Of a DNA stretch of 64,000 bases, positions 1-7,465 are shown in pieces; positions within the stretch are counted from its first letter, which is position 1; each line of letters starts with the position of its first letter. The position numbers and the translations under genes were made by a program. The notes under the pieces are model-generated. The model was not told the origin of the DNA. It did no database searches and was given only the letters and a program-made list of their open reading frames with translations. The stretch comes from Miltoncostaea sp036826475. GTDB taxonomy: Bacteria > Actinomycetota > Thermoleophilia > Miltoncostaeales > Miltoncostaeaceae. Location of the stretch: positions 11,288-75,287 of the forward strand of contig DAISWG010000009.1 in the NCBI GenBank assembly GCA_036826475.1, written 5' to 3'.

Positions 1-524
1 AGGTCTCCCTGGACGTGTTCGCCGACCTGGCGAGCGAGGCGATCGTGTGGACGCGCCAGGCCCTCGGCGAGGCCGGCCGGGCGAAGCTGCGGGACCTCTC
101 CCCAGCCGACATCGACGGGGACGTCCCCCTCTACCACGCCAGCCCGCGCGACCCCGTGTGGGAGTACATCCTCACCGTCGAGCAGGCGCGCGAGGCGCTG
201 GAGCACCGGCGCGTGCCGCTGACCCTGGTGGGCCACACCCACATCCCCTACTCGTGGACGCTCACCGCCGACGGCGCGATGCGGGACGTCGGCGTACCCG
301 CCGGCGGGGTGCTCGACGTCAGCGAGGGCCGGTGGCTCGTGAACCCCGGGTCGGTGGGCCAGCCGCGCGACCACGACGCCCGCGCCGCCTGGGCGCTGCT
401 GGACCTGGAGGCCCGGACGGTCACGTTCCGCCGCACCCCCTACGACGTCGCCGCCGCCCAGAACGCGATCCTCCGCGCCGGCCTGCCGGCGCTGCTGGCG
501 ACGCGGCTCTCCGAGGGCAGGTGA
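1..524 (+). CDS. Metallophosphoesterase, YfcE/MJ0936-like (5' end outside window)
   Basis: This is the C-terminal part of a calcineurin-like metallophosphoesterase; the reading frame is open from base 3, so the true start lies upstream. A GTG at 15 is available but would cut off the catalytic N-terminus. The visible motifs are the metal-binding VGHTHIPY (about 70 codons in) and NPGSVGQPRD, typical of the small bacterial phosphodiesterase branch. Family members hydrolyse phosphodiesters with two metal ions; the substrate here is unknown. Its TGA overlaps the GTG of the next gene (GTGA at 521-524), so it is probably translated together with the desulfurase-like gene and tusA. Confidence 0.85.
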   Translation, partial: VSLDVFADLASEAIVWTRQALGEAGRAKLRDLSPADIDGDVPLYHASPRDPVWEYILTVEQAREALEHRRVPLTLVGHTHIPYSWTLTADGAMRDVGVPAGGVLDVSEGRWLVNPGSVGQPRDHDARAAWALLDLEARTVTFRRTPYDVAAAQNAILRAGLPALLATRLSEGR

Positions 525-1684
525 CCCGGACCGCCTACCTCGACCACGCCGCCGCGTCCCCCCTCGACCCGCGCGTCCGCGAGGCGATGCTCCCCTGGCT
601 GGGCGAGCGCTTCGGCAGCCCGTCGAGCCTGCACGAGTGGGGCCGCGCGCCGGCCGAGGCGGTCGAGGAGGCCCGCGCGGAGGTGGCCGCCCTCGCGGGC
701 GCCGAGCCGGAGTGGGTGGTGTTCACGTCCGGCGCCACGGAGGCGCGGAACCTGGCGGTGACCGGCCTGCTGTCGGCCAACCGGTCGCTGGGACGCCACA
801 TGGTCGCGTCGGCGGTGGAGCACCCCGCGACGCTGGCGGTGTGCCGCACCGCGGCGCGCGACGGCACCGTCATCGACCTGGTGGGCGTCGACGGGGAGGG
901 CCGCATCGACCCGGCGGCGCTCGGCGCCGCCGTGCGCGACGACACCGCCGTGGTCTGCGCCGTTCACGGGCAGCCGGACATCGGGACGCTGCAGGACGCC
1001 GCCGCCTGCGTCGCCGCGGTCCGTGCGGTCCGCCCCGACGCGCGGGTGGTGATCGACGCCGGCGAGACGGCCGGCCTGGTGCCGGTCGACGCGTCCGGAT
1101 GGGGCGCCGACGCGGTCGTCGTGGGCGGCGGCCCCGTGGGCGCGCCGCCGTGGACGGGGGCCCTGCTCGTGCGGCCCGGGGCCCGGATCCACCCGGTGCT
1201 GGGGGGCGGGCTCCAGGAGGGCGGCAAGCGGGCGGGGGCCGAGGACGTACCGGGGATCGTGGCGCTCGGCACGGCCGCGCGCATCGCACGGCGGGAGATG
1301 GACGCCCGCGCGGCGCGCGCCCGCGCGCTGGCCGCGACCCTCACGGCGGGCCTCCTGGCCGTGCCGGACGTCCGCCTGAACGGCGCCGTCGTCGACCTCA
1401 TCCCCGGGCATGTGCAGGTGTCGGCCGGCTGGGTCGAGGGCGAGGCGCTGGCGCTGGCCCTCGCGGCCCGCGGCGTCGCCGTGTCGCCCGGGTCGGCATG
1501 CACCGTGCACGGCGGCAAGGCGGCCCCCGCGCTCGAGGCGATCGGGCTGGAGCCGCCCTGGACCCACTCCGCCGTGCTGTTCACCCTGCGGCACACCACC
1601 ACCGAGGACGAGGTGGCCCATGCCGTCGCCGCCTTCGCCGAGTCGGTGGGCGCCCTGCGGGCGATGAGCCCCCTGACGCCGTGA
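521..1684 (+). CDS. Cysteine desulfurase (NifS/IscS) family protein lacking the PLP lysine
   Basis: At 387 aa this aligns along its length with class V aminotransferase-fold cysteine desulfurases: LDHAAASPLDP at the N-terminus, SGATEARNLA near 70, VEH for the PLP-stacking histidine, GGKRAG near 230, and SPGSACT with the sulfur-carrying cysteine near 325. The Schiff-base segment, normally S-x-H-K-x-x-GPKGxGAL, here reads GGGPVGAPPWTGAL, placing Pro205 where lysine should be and Gly where histidine should be. The usual HxNNE reads HGQPD, and the glutamine after DAT is replaced by glutamate. Canonical PLP-dependent desulfuration therefore looks impossible. It starts at GTG 521, overlapping the phosphoesterase stop, and ends on the start of tusA. 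It may be a sulfur-relay scaffold or a degenerate enzyme; the function is unknown. Confidence 0.85.
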   Translation: MTRTAYLDHAAASPLDPRVREAMLPWLGERFGSPSSLHEWGRAPAEAVEEARAEVAALAGAEPEWVVFTSGATEARNLAVTGLLSANRSLGRHMVASAVEHPATLAVCRTAARDGTVIDLVGVDGEGRIDPAALGAAVRDDTAVVCAVHGQPDIGTLQDAAACVAAVRAVRPDARVVIDAGETAGLVPVDASGWGADAVVVGGGPVGAPPWTGALLVRPGARIHPVLGGGLQEGGKRAGAEDVPGIVALGTAARIARREMDARAARARALAATLTAGLLAVPDVRLNGAVVDLIPGHVQVSAGWVEGEALALALAARGVAVSPGSACTVHGGKAAPALEAIGLEPPWTHSAVLFTLRHTTTEDEVAHAVAAFAESVGALRAMSPLTP

Positions 1685-1971
1685 GCGCCCGGGTGGTGGA
1701 CGCGCTCGGCACCTGGTGCCCCGTGCCGATCCACCTCATCGACCGCGCCGCCCGCGGCTCGGCGGCGGGGGACGTCATCGAGCTGCTCGCCGACGACCCG
1801 CTCATCCAGGTCGACCTGCCCGCCTGGTGCCACAGCTCGGGCAACCACCTGCTCGAGCTGCGGCGCGACGGCGACGCCTGGGTGGGGCTGGTGGCCGTCA
1901 GGCGGGGTGCGGACCGTGATGGCCATGGGCCACCGCGTGCCCCCGCCCCCGGGCGATCAGCCACCGGTTGA
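1681..1971 (+). CDS. tusA: TusA-family sulfurtransferase
   Basis: This 96-aa protein belongs to the TusA/SirA/YeeD family, which carries persulfide sulfur on a cysteine in a CPxP motif. The motif is visible as TWCPVPI at residues 12-18, and AWCHSSGNHLLEL near residue 50 matches the second half of the fold. Starting at GTG 1681, it overlaps the stop of the desulfurase-like gene (GTGA), so the two are probably made together as donor and acceptor, although that donor has lost its PLP lysine. The last 25 codons are proline- and arginine-rich and overlap the convergent DUF4396 gene by 74 nt; the family usually ends near residue 75-80. Confidence 0.85.
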   Translation: MSARVVDALGTWCPVPIHLIDRAARGSAAGDVIELLADDPLIQVDLPAWCHSSGNHLLELRRDGDAWVGLVAVRRGADRDGHGPPRAPAPGRSATG

Positions 1972-2350
1972 CCGGCACCGCCACCAGGAAGGCCACGAGC
2001 AGGGCGACCGCCAGGGCGCCCCAGAACAGGGCGTCGCCGAGGCCGGCGCCCATCGCGCCCGGCACCAGCAGCATCACCGCGTTGTCGACGACCTCCATCA
2101 CGGCGATCGAGACCGTGTCGGCGGCGAGGGCCACCCCCGCCGCCGCCCGCAGCCCCATCCCGCCGCGCACCAGGCCGACGCCCGTGAACGCGTAGCCGAA
2201 CACGAAGGCGAGTCCGATGGCGAGCGCCATCGTGGGGGCGGTCGCCCACCCCATGGCGGTGCCGATCGCCAGGCCGGCCACCTCGCCGATGGCGCAGCCC
2301 GTCAGGCAGTGCAGCGTGGCGCGCAGCGCCATCGTGGTCAGCGGGTCCAC
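1898..2350 (-). CDS. DUF4396 family membrane protein
   Basis: This is a 150-aa protein with about four transmembrane helices and the family signature LHCLTGCAIGEVAGL near residue 15. A second conserved patch, MEVVDNAVM, lies near residue 85. The C-terminus is histidine-rich (HAVAHGHHGPH), which could bind metal. DUF4396 has no established biochemical role. The start is GTG 2350. A palindromic operator resembling CsoR copper-sensor sites lies 22 nt upstream, so metal control is plausible. It overlaps the tusA 3' end by 74 nt, tail to tail. Confidence 0.85.
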   Translation of the reverse strand: MDPLTTMALRATLHCLTGCAIGEVAGLAIGTAMGWATAPTMALAIGLAFVFGYAFTGVGLVRGGMGLRAAAGVALAADTVSIAVMEVVDNAVMLLVPGAMGAGLGDALFWGALAVALLVAFLVAVPVNRWLIARGRGHAVAHGHHGPHPA

Positions 2351-2371
2351 CGGCCCCCCTCCGTCGGTCTT

Positions 2372-2390
2372 GATACTCCCCCAGAGTATC
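2372..2390. promoter_or_regulatory. Palindromic CsoR-like operator upstream of the DUF4396 gene
   Basis: GATACTC and GAGTATC form a perfect 7-bp inverted repeat around CCCCA. The layout (AT-rich ends, C-rich centre) resembles operators of CsoR/RcnR-family copper or nickel sensors. It sits between the divergent DUF4396 and DUF4386 genes, 22 nt from the GTG at 2350. No csoR gene is in the window. Confidence 0.5.
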
Positions 2391-2556
2391 TATCCGCTGT
2401 CAAGGCCCCCCGCTTCCATGAGCGGGTCTTTACACGGGCCGGGCCGATGGACGAGCATCGCCCGGATCCGCGACGGGCCCCGGGTTCCGCCGCCGCACCC
2501 TCCGGAGGACCCCGATTCCCAGCGTCACGACCCGCCGCGCCGCCGCCGCCCTGATC

Positions 2557-3207
2557 GTGCTCGCGGTGGTGCTGGTGAACGTCGCGTTCATCGGCCTGGG
2601 GTCGGTGTTCGAGTACCCCGACGTCCTCCAGGAGCCGTCCGCCGAGATCCTGGCGCGGTTCACGGCCGACGAGGGTGCGATCGTGACGCTGTTCCTGGCG
2701 CTCGCGGCCGGCGCGGCGCTGCTCGCCCCGATCGCGATCCTGGTGGGGCGCATCGCGGGCAACGAGCCGGGCCGCTGGTCGATCTGGGTCGGGATCGCCG
2801 CCGCGGTGGTCCAGGTGATCGGGCTGATGCGGTGGCCGCTGATCGTCCCGTCCCTGGCCGACGACGGCGACGTCGACACGTTCGACACCGTCCACACCGT
2901 GATGGGGACGATCATCGGCGAGACGTTCGGCTACGTGCTCACGGCCGTCTGGACCGTGCTGGTGCTCCAGGCGCTGGCACGCCGCCTCGCGGGGCGCTGG
3001 TTCTGGTTCCTGGGCCTGGCCTCGGCCGTCCTGATCGCCGTCGGCGTCCTCGTCCCGCTCGACGTGCCCGGGACCGACATGGCCAACTTCCTCGGCTACA
3101 TCCTGTGGTCGGTCTGGCTGCTGGCCCTCGCGGTGCTCCTGTGGCGCCGCCCCGTGCCCGCGGCGGGCCCCCGCCCGCTCGTGCCGGTGGTGCCTGCGGC
3201 GCACTGA
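2557..3207 (+). CDS. DUF4386 family membrane protein
   Basis: An integral membrane protein of 216 aa (or 230) with about six helices. NVAFIGLGSVFEYPDVL and the acidic EPSAEILARF segment fit DUF4386, a family of unknown function. The first conventional start, GTG 2557, has no ribosome binding site and would begin inside the first helix. Fourteen codons upstream in frame, ATT at 2515 lies 5 nt after a strong GGAGGA (2504-2509) and would add an N-terminus with two arginines before the first helix. ATT is a rare start codon, so both starts are possible. It is divergent from the DUF4396 gene. Confidence 0.75.
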   Translation: MLAVVLVNVAFIGLGSVFEYPDVLQEPSAEILARFTADEGAIVTLFLALAAGAALLAPIAILVGRIAGNEPGRWSIWVGIAAAVVQVIGLMRWPLIVPSLADDGDVDTFDTVHTVMGTIIGETFGYVLTAVWTVLVLQALARRLAGRWFWFLGLASAVLIAVGVLVPLDVPGTDMANFLGYILWSVWLLALAVLLWRRPVPAAGPRPLVPVVPAAH

Positions 3208-3290
3208 GCCCGGCGGCCGACCGGGCGTGTGGCGGGCCCGGGGAGGTCCGTCGTACGCTCGCCTCTCGGTGGACCCGAGAGGGGGACGAG

Positions 3291-3581
3291 ATGGCCTACG
3301 GCGTCGTTCACCACTTCCCTCAGGGCACGAGGGAGCAGTACGAGGCATCGCTCGCTGCGGTGCATCCCGGCCCGGACCGCCTGCCGGACGGGCAGGTCTT
3401 CCACGCCGCCGGGCCCGGGGAGGGCGGCGGTTGGACGATCGTGGCGATCCACGACACCCGCGAGAGCTGGGAGCGGTTCCGCGACGACGTCCTGCTCCCC
3501 GCCCTGGGCGCGGGGGTCGACGGCGGCTTCACCACGCCACCCGAGGAGCGCACGTTCGACGTGGACCGCACCCTGCCCTGA
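3291..3581 (+). CDS. Hypothetical 96-aa protein, probable dimeric alpha/beta-barrel fold
   Basis: The start ATG 3291 follows a GAGGGGGA ribosome binding site. HHFPQGTREQYEASLAAVHP near the N-terminus, a WTIVAIHDTRE strand and a SWERFRDDVLLPAL helix follow the pattern of small ferredoxin-like ABM-type proteins, which bind heme or small aromatics or have no known ligand. No catalytic residues can be assigned. The coding frame is clear and ends 40 nt before the SOS-controlled gene. The fold assignment is by sequence pattern only. Confidence 0.7.
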   Translation: MAYGVVHHFPQGTREQYEASLAAVHPGPDRLPDGQVFHAAGPGEGGGWTIVAIHDTRESWERFRDDVLLPALGAGVDGGFTTPPEERTFDVDRTLP

Positions 3582-3594
3582 CCCCTGGCAGTTG

Positions 3595-3608
3595 CGAACA
3601 CATGTTCG
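3595..3608. promoter_or_regulatory. SOS (LexA) box upstream of the radical SAM gene
   Basis: CGAACACATGTTCG fits the Gram-positive/actinobacterial LexA consensus CGAAC-N4-GTTCG exactly. It lies 13 nt upstream of the ATG at 3622 and directly before the -10 box TAGGCT, where a bound repressor would block transcription. Confidence 0.85.
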
Positions 3609-3609
3609 C

Positions 3610-3615
3610 TAGGCT
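3610..3615 (+). promoter_or_regulatory. -10 element of a probable leaderless promoter
   Basis: TAGGCT ends 6 nt before the ATG at 3622, so transcription would start at or next to the start codon. No Shine-Dalgarno is present. Confidence 0.55.
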
Positions 3616-3621
3616 GCCGTC

Positions 3622-4677
3622 ATGGCACGGCCTCCCCAGGACGGATCGGTGCAGTTCCGCTGGCGCCTGGCGGGTGACGACGGCGGGCAGGCGAGCCTGC
3701 TCGCCGGCGCCGAGCGGCACGAGGGGCGCGGCGAGCTGGCCGGTCTGGAGTTGCTGCACGTCCGGGCCAGGTCGATCGTCAACCGCGTTCCGGACGCGTC
3801 GCCCGTGCCGTTCCGCTGGACGGTCAACCCCTACCGCGGCTGCAGCCACGCGTGCGTCTACTGCTTCGCGCGGCCCACCCACGAGTACCTCGGCTTCGGC
3901 ATCGGCGAGGACTTCGACCGCCGGATCGTGGTGAAGGTCAACGCCGTGGACCGGCTCCGCGCCGAGCTGCGCGCGCCGCGCTGGGCGGGCGAGGAGATCG
4001 CGATGGGCACCAACACCGACCCGTACCAGCCGGTGGAGGGCCGCTACCGACTCACCCGCGGGATCGTCGAGGTGCTGAGCGAGGCGGCCAACCCCTTCTC
4101 GATCCTCACCAAGTCGACGCTCATCGGGCGGGACATCGACCTGCTGGTCGAGGCCGCCGCGCGCACCCAGGTGAGCACCGCCCTCTCGATCGGCTGCCTC
4201 GACGAGGACGTCTGGCGGGCGGTGGAGCCGCACGCGCCCAACCCGATGCGCCGCGTCGAGACGGTCGCGCGGCTGGCCGACGCGGGCCTGCCGTGCGGCG
4301 TGCTGATGGCCCCGATCCTGCCCGGCATCTCCGACGACCCGGATCGGATCGAGGCGGTGGTGCGGGCGTGCGTCGAGGCGGGCGCGACGGCGATCACCCC
4401 CATCCTGCTGCATCTGCGCCCCGGCGTGCGGGAGCACTACCTCACGTGGCTCGAAGCGCACCGCCCCGAGCTGATGCCCGAGATGCGCCGACGCTACCGC
4501 CGCGCGTACGCCGCGGACGAGGAGCGCGCGCGGCTGTCGGCGATGGTCCGGGACATGGTCGCCCGGCACGGCGGCCTGCGCCGGCCGCGGCGCAACCGGT
4601 TCGACGTCCGCGAGGCGCGGGGCGGCGGCGGCCCGCGGCCGCCCCGCGCCACCGGTGTGCAGATGCGCCTGCTCTAG
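3622..4677 (+). CDS. Rv2578c-family radical SAM protein (SplB-like)
   Basis: A 351-aa radical SAM enzyme. The 4Fe-4S cluster motif CX3CX2C is CSHACVYC (Cys74, Cys78, Cys81), preceded by NPYRGCSHAC typical of the spore-photoproduct-lyase-like Rv2578c family. Later TIM-barrel motifs are GTNTDPYQPVEG and ILTKSTLIGRD. The C-terminal tail is arginine-rich and could bind nucleic acid. The mycobacterial homologue belongs to the LexA/DNA-damage regulon, and here too a perfect SOS box lies just upstream. The substrate is not proven. The stop overlaps the rsgA stop by 4 nt (CTAG, tail to tail). Confidence 0.9.
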   Translation: MARPPQDGSVQFRWRLAGDDGGQASLLAGAERHEGRGELAGLELLHVRARSIVNRVPDASPVPFRWTVNPYRGCSHACVYCFARPTHEYLGFGIGEDFDRRIVVKVNAVDRLRAELRAPRWAGEEIAMGTNTDPYQPVEGRYRLTRGIVEVLSEAANPFSILTKSTLIGRDIDLLVEAAARTQVSTALSIGCLDEDVWRAVEPHAPNPMRRVETVARLADAGLPCGVLMAPILPGISDDPDRIEAVVRACVEAGATAITPILLHLRPGVREHYLTWLEAHRPELMPEMRRRYRRAYAADEERARLSAMVRDMVARHGGLRRPRRNRFDVREARGGGGPRPPRATGVQMRLL

Positions 4678-5705
4678 CGGGGCCGCCCCCGCTTGTGGCG
4701 GACGGCCTCGCGGACCATCCGCGCCCCCTGCCGGCCATGCGCGCGCCACGCCCGCTCGTCCTCGCGGCGGGCGAGCGACGCCATCTCGCGGGCGAGGTCG
4801 CGGTGGCTCTCGAGGCGCCCCGGGTCGAGCGCCCCGCCGGCCACGGCCGCGGCGACCGCGCAGCCGGGCTCGCCGTCGTGGCGGCAGTCCGCGAAGCGGC
4901 AGTCCTCCGCCAGGGCGGCGATGTCGGCGAACGCCGCCCGCACCCCGTCGCCGGAGCCCCACAGGCCCAGCTCCCGCATGCCCGGGGTGTCGATGAGCGC
5001 ACCCCCGCCGGACAGCGGCAGGAGGTGACGGGCGGTGGTGGTGTGGCGGCCCTTGTGGTCGCCGTCGCGGACGGCGCCGGTCGCGAGGGCCTCCCGCCCG
5101 ACCAGGGCGTTCACGAGCGTCGACTTGCCCGCGCCGGACTCGCCGACGAGCACCACGGTGCGGTCCGGGCGGGCGCGGGCGGCCAGGGCGTCGAGCCCCT
5201 CGCCGGTGCGGGCGCTCACGGGCAGAGCATCGACGCCGAACGCCACCTCGGCGTCGAGGGCGCGGGAGGCGGCGTCGCCGTCGAGGTCGGCCTTGGCGAG
5301 CACGACCACCGGGGTCGCCCCCGAGTCCCACGACAGGGCCAGCGCACGATGCAGCCGGCGGTCGCGGAGCGGCCGGTCGAGGCCGTGGACGACCGCCACG
5401 ACATCGACGTTGGCGGCGATCACCTGCTCGGCGTCGGGGCGTCCGGCGGCGCGCCGCGACAGCAGGGTGCGCCGGGTCAGGACCGCCGCGAGGCGGCCGT
5501 CCTGGAGCGCGATCCAGTCGCCGACGGCGAGGCCCGGGGCCTCGACGCGCACCGTGCCGTCCGCGGTGACGGCGGCGGCGCCGGCGCGGTCGACGCGGGC
5601 CACGCGCGCGGGGATCGCGGCGGGGCGCCCGAGCGCGTCGAGCTCCGCCTGGCGTGACGGGGACCATCCGAGCGGCGCGAGCGCCGCGGTGTGGTGCTGG
5701 GACAA
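4674..5705 (-). CDS. rsgA: Ribosome small-subunit-dependent GTPase A
   Basis: A 343-aa circularly permuted GTPase that checks 30S subunit maturation. Domains in order are an OB-fold (about 35-100), then the G domain with G4 AKAD (137-140) before G1 GESGAGKST (188-196) and G3 DTPG (239-242). A C-terminal zinc knuckle follows, with Cys269, Cys274, His276 and Cys282. The first G4 residue is alanine instead of the common threonine or asparagine. The reading frame starts at TTG 5705; no better start is evident. The gene stands alone between the SOS gene and the glycolytic operon. Confidence 0.93.
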   Translation of the reverse strand: MSQHHTAALAPLGWSPSRQAELDALGRPAAIPARVARVDRAGAAAVTADGTVRVEAPGLAVGDWIALQDGRLAAVLTRRTLLSRRAAGRPDAEQVIAANVDVVAVVHGLDRPLRDRRLHRALALSWDSGATPVVVLAKADLDGDAASRALDAEVAFGVDALPVSARTGEGLDALAARARPDRTVVLVGESGAGKSTLVNALVGREALATGAVRDGDHKGRHTTTARHLLPLSGGGALIDTPGMRELGLWGSGDGVRAAFADIAALAEDCRFADCRHDGEPGCAVAAAVAGGALDPGRLESHRDLAREMASLARREDERAWRAHGRQGARMVREAVRHKRGRPR

Positions 5706-5957
5706 CGTGGGGACTCCCTCGGGGAGGGGCGCCCCAGGCCGGGCCTCAGCGGAGGTGCGGCGACGGGACGCCCGGCATGGACGCGACGGTGCGGAGCGGC
5801 TGCGCCGCCCGCTCGGTCATCGCGGTCTCCATGCGTCCAGGCCCTCCCGTGTCACCGGCGTCCGCCGGCGGCGCGATGGTACACCCGCCGGGGCGAGCAC
5901 GCGCCATCCGGAGATCGGCGGGCGCCCGGCGGCGTCCAGGCCGGAGTGGCCGGCCCG

Positions 5958-7454
5958 CTAGATCAGCGGCGTCCCGGTCATCGACGGCCCCGGGTCCCAG
6001 CCCATCAGGCCGCAGAGGGTGGGCGCGACGTCGCCGAGCGCGCCGCCCTCGCGCAACGCCAGGCCCGGCCGGTCGATCCACAGCGGCACCGGGTTGCTCG
6101 TGTGCGCGGTGTTGGGGCTGCCGTCCGGCTCGATCATGAACTCGCTGTTGCCGTGGTCGGCGGTGACGCACAGCAGGCCGCCGGCCGCGGCGACCGCGGC
6201 GCGGATGTCGGCCATGCAGGCATCGACCGTCTCGATGCCGCGCACCGCCGCCTCCACCACGCCCGTGTGACCGACCATGTCGGCGTTGGCGAAGTTGACG
6301 ATCAGCAGCTCGTCCCCGCCGGCGGCCACGCCCTGCACCACCGCGTCGCGGATGCCGGCCGCGCTCATCTCCGGCGCCTGGTCGTACGTGGGCACGTGCT
6401 GCGGCGAGGGCACCAGGACCCGCCGCTCGCCTGCGAACGGCTCCTCCCGGCCACCGTTGAAGAAGAAGGTGACGTGGGCGTACTTCTCGGTCTCGGCAAC
6501 GTGCAGCTGGCTGCGGCCCTGGCCGGAAACCACCTCGGCGAGCCCCTGGCGCACGTCCTGCGCCTCGAACAGCACCGGCGGGGTGAACTCCGCCTTGTAG
6601 CGGGTCATCGTGGTCATCTCGGGGCGGGGCGGCTCCGGGCCGCGGTCGAAGCCGTCGAACGCCGGGTCGCTGAACGCCTGGGTGAGCTGGCGGGCCCGGT
6701 CGGGGCGGAAGTTGACGTAGATCAGGGCGTCGCCGTCGCGCAGCCTGGTGGCGGCGACGTCGCCGATGACCGCAGGGTCGATGAACTCGTCGGTGACCCC
6801 CGCGTCGTACGAGGCGCGGACCGCCTCCGCGCCCGTCGCGTGGTGGACGCCGGCGCCGTGGACGATGGCGTCGTAGGCCTTGCGGGTGCGGTCCCACCGG
6901 CGGTCCCGGTCCATCGCCCAGTAGCGGCCGACCACGGTGCCGACGGCGACGCCCGTCGCCTCGATCTCCTCGACGGCGCCGAGACCCATGTCCGGGCGGG
7001 TGTCCCGGCCGTCGGTCATGGCGTGGACCACGATCCGCTGGACCCCCGCGCCGCGGGCGATGCCGATGAGGGCCAGCAGGTGCGCCTGGCTGGCGTGGAC
7101 GCCGCCCGGGCCGACCAGGCTCAGCAGATGCAGGGTCCGCTCGCGCCCGCGCCGGAGCGCCGCCTGCAGCGCGGGGCTGCGGGCCAGCGACCCGTCGGCG
7201 ATCGCCTCGTCCACCCGCACCAGCATCTGCGGCACGCGGCGGCCCGCGCCGAGGTTGAGGTGCCCCACCTCGGAGTTGCCCTGCTGCCCGTCGGGCAGCC
7301 CCACGGGCAGGCCGGACGCGTTGATCCGCGTGCCGGAGCCCTCGGCGGCCAGCCGGTCGAGGGCGGGGGTGCGCGCCAGGCTCACGGCGTTGCCGGGCCC
7401 TGCGGGGGCGATGCCGAAGCCGTCGATGACGACCAGCACGAGGGGCCCTGACAC
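5958..7454 (-). CDS. gpmI: 2,3-bisphosphoglycerate-independent phosphoglycerate mutase
   Basis: This 498-aa manganese enzyme converts 3- to 2-phosphoglycerate. It is an alkaline-phosphatase-fold protein with the metal aspartate in VVIDGFG (Asp11), the phospho-accepting Ser61 in GNSEVGHLNLGAG, TDGRDTRP near 160, and late metal ligands in NADMVGHTG and TADHGNSE. The start GTG 7454 lies 11 nt after the tpiA stop, so it is the last gene of gap-pgk-tpiA-gpmI. About 250 nt without a convincing gene separates it from rsgA; only a possible 28-codon frame (5746-5832, minus) is seen there. Confidence 0.95.
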   Translation of the reverse strand: MSGPLVLVVIDGFGIAPAGPGNAVSLARTPALDRLAAEGSGTRINASGLPVGLPDGQQGNSEVGHLNLGAGRRVPQMLVRVDEAIADGSLARSPALQAALRRGRERTLHLLSLVGPGGVHASQAHLLALIGIARGAGVQRIVVHAMTDGRDTRPDMGLGAVEEIEATGVAVGTVVGRYWAMDRDRRWDRTRKAYDAIVHGAGVHHATGAEAVRASYDAGVTDEFIDPAVIGDVAATRLRDGDALIYVNFRPDRARQLTQAFSDPAFDGFDRGPEPPRPEMTTMTRYKAEFTPPVLFEAQDVRQGLAEVVSGQGRSQLHVAETEKYAHVTFFFNGGREEPFAGERRVLVPSPQHVPTYDQAPEMSAAGIRDAVVQGVAAGGDELLIVNFANADMVGHTGVVEAAVRGIETVDACMADIRAAVAAAGGLLCVTADHGNSEFMIEPDGSPNTAHTSNPVPLWIDRPGLALREGGALGDVAPTLCGLMGWDPGPSMTGTPLI

Positions 7455-7465
7455 GGCGTCGGGCC

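Noticed and set aside
2409..2431. CCCGCT/AGCGGG hairpin followed by TCTTT as an attenuator of the DUF4386 gene
   Set aside because: The stem is only 6 bp, no promoter upstream can be placed, and no alternative structure is seen.
5746..5832. 28-codon minus-strand frame upstream of rsgA, seen as a possible leader peptide
   Set aside because: It lacks recognisable composition, codon runs of one amino acid, or an attenuator hairpin; too short to support.
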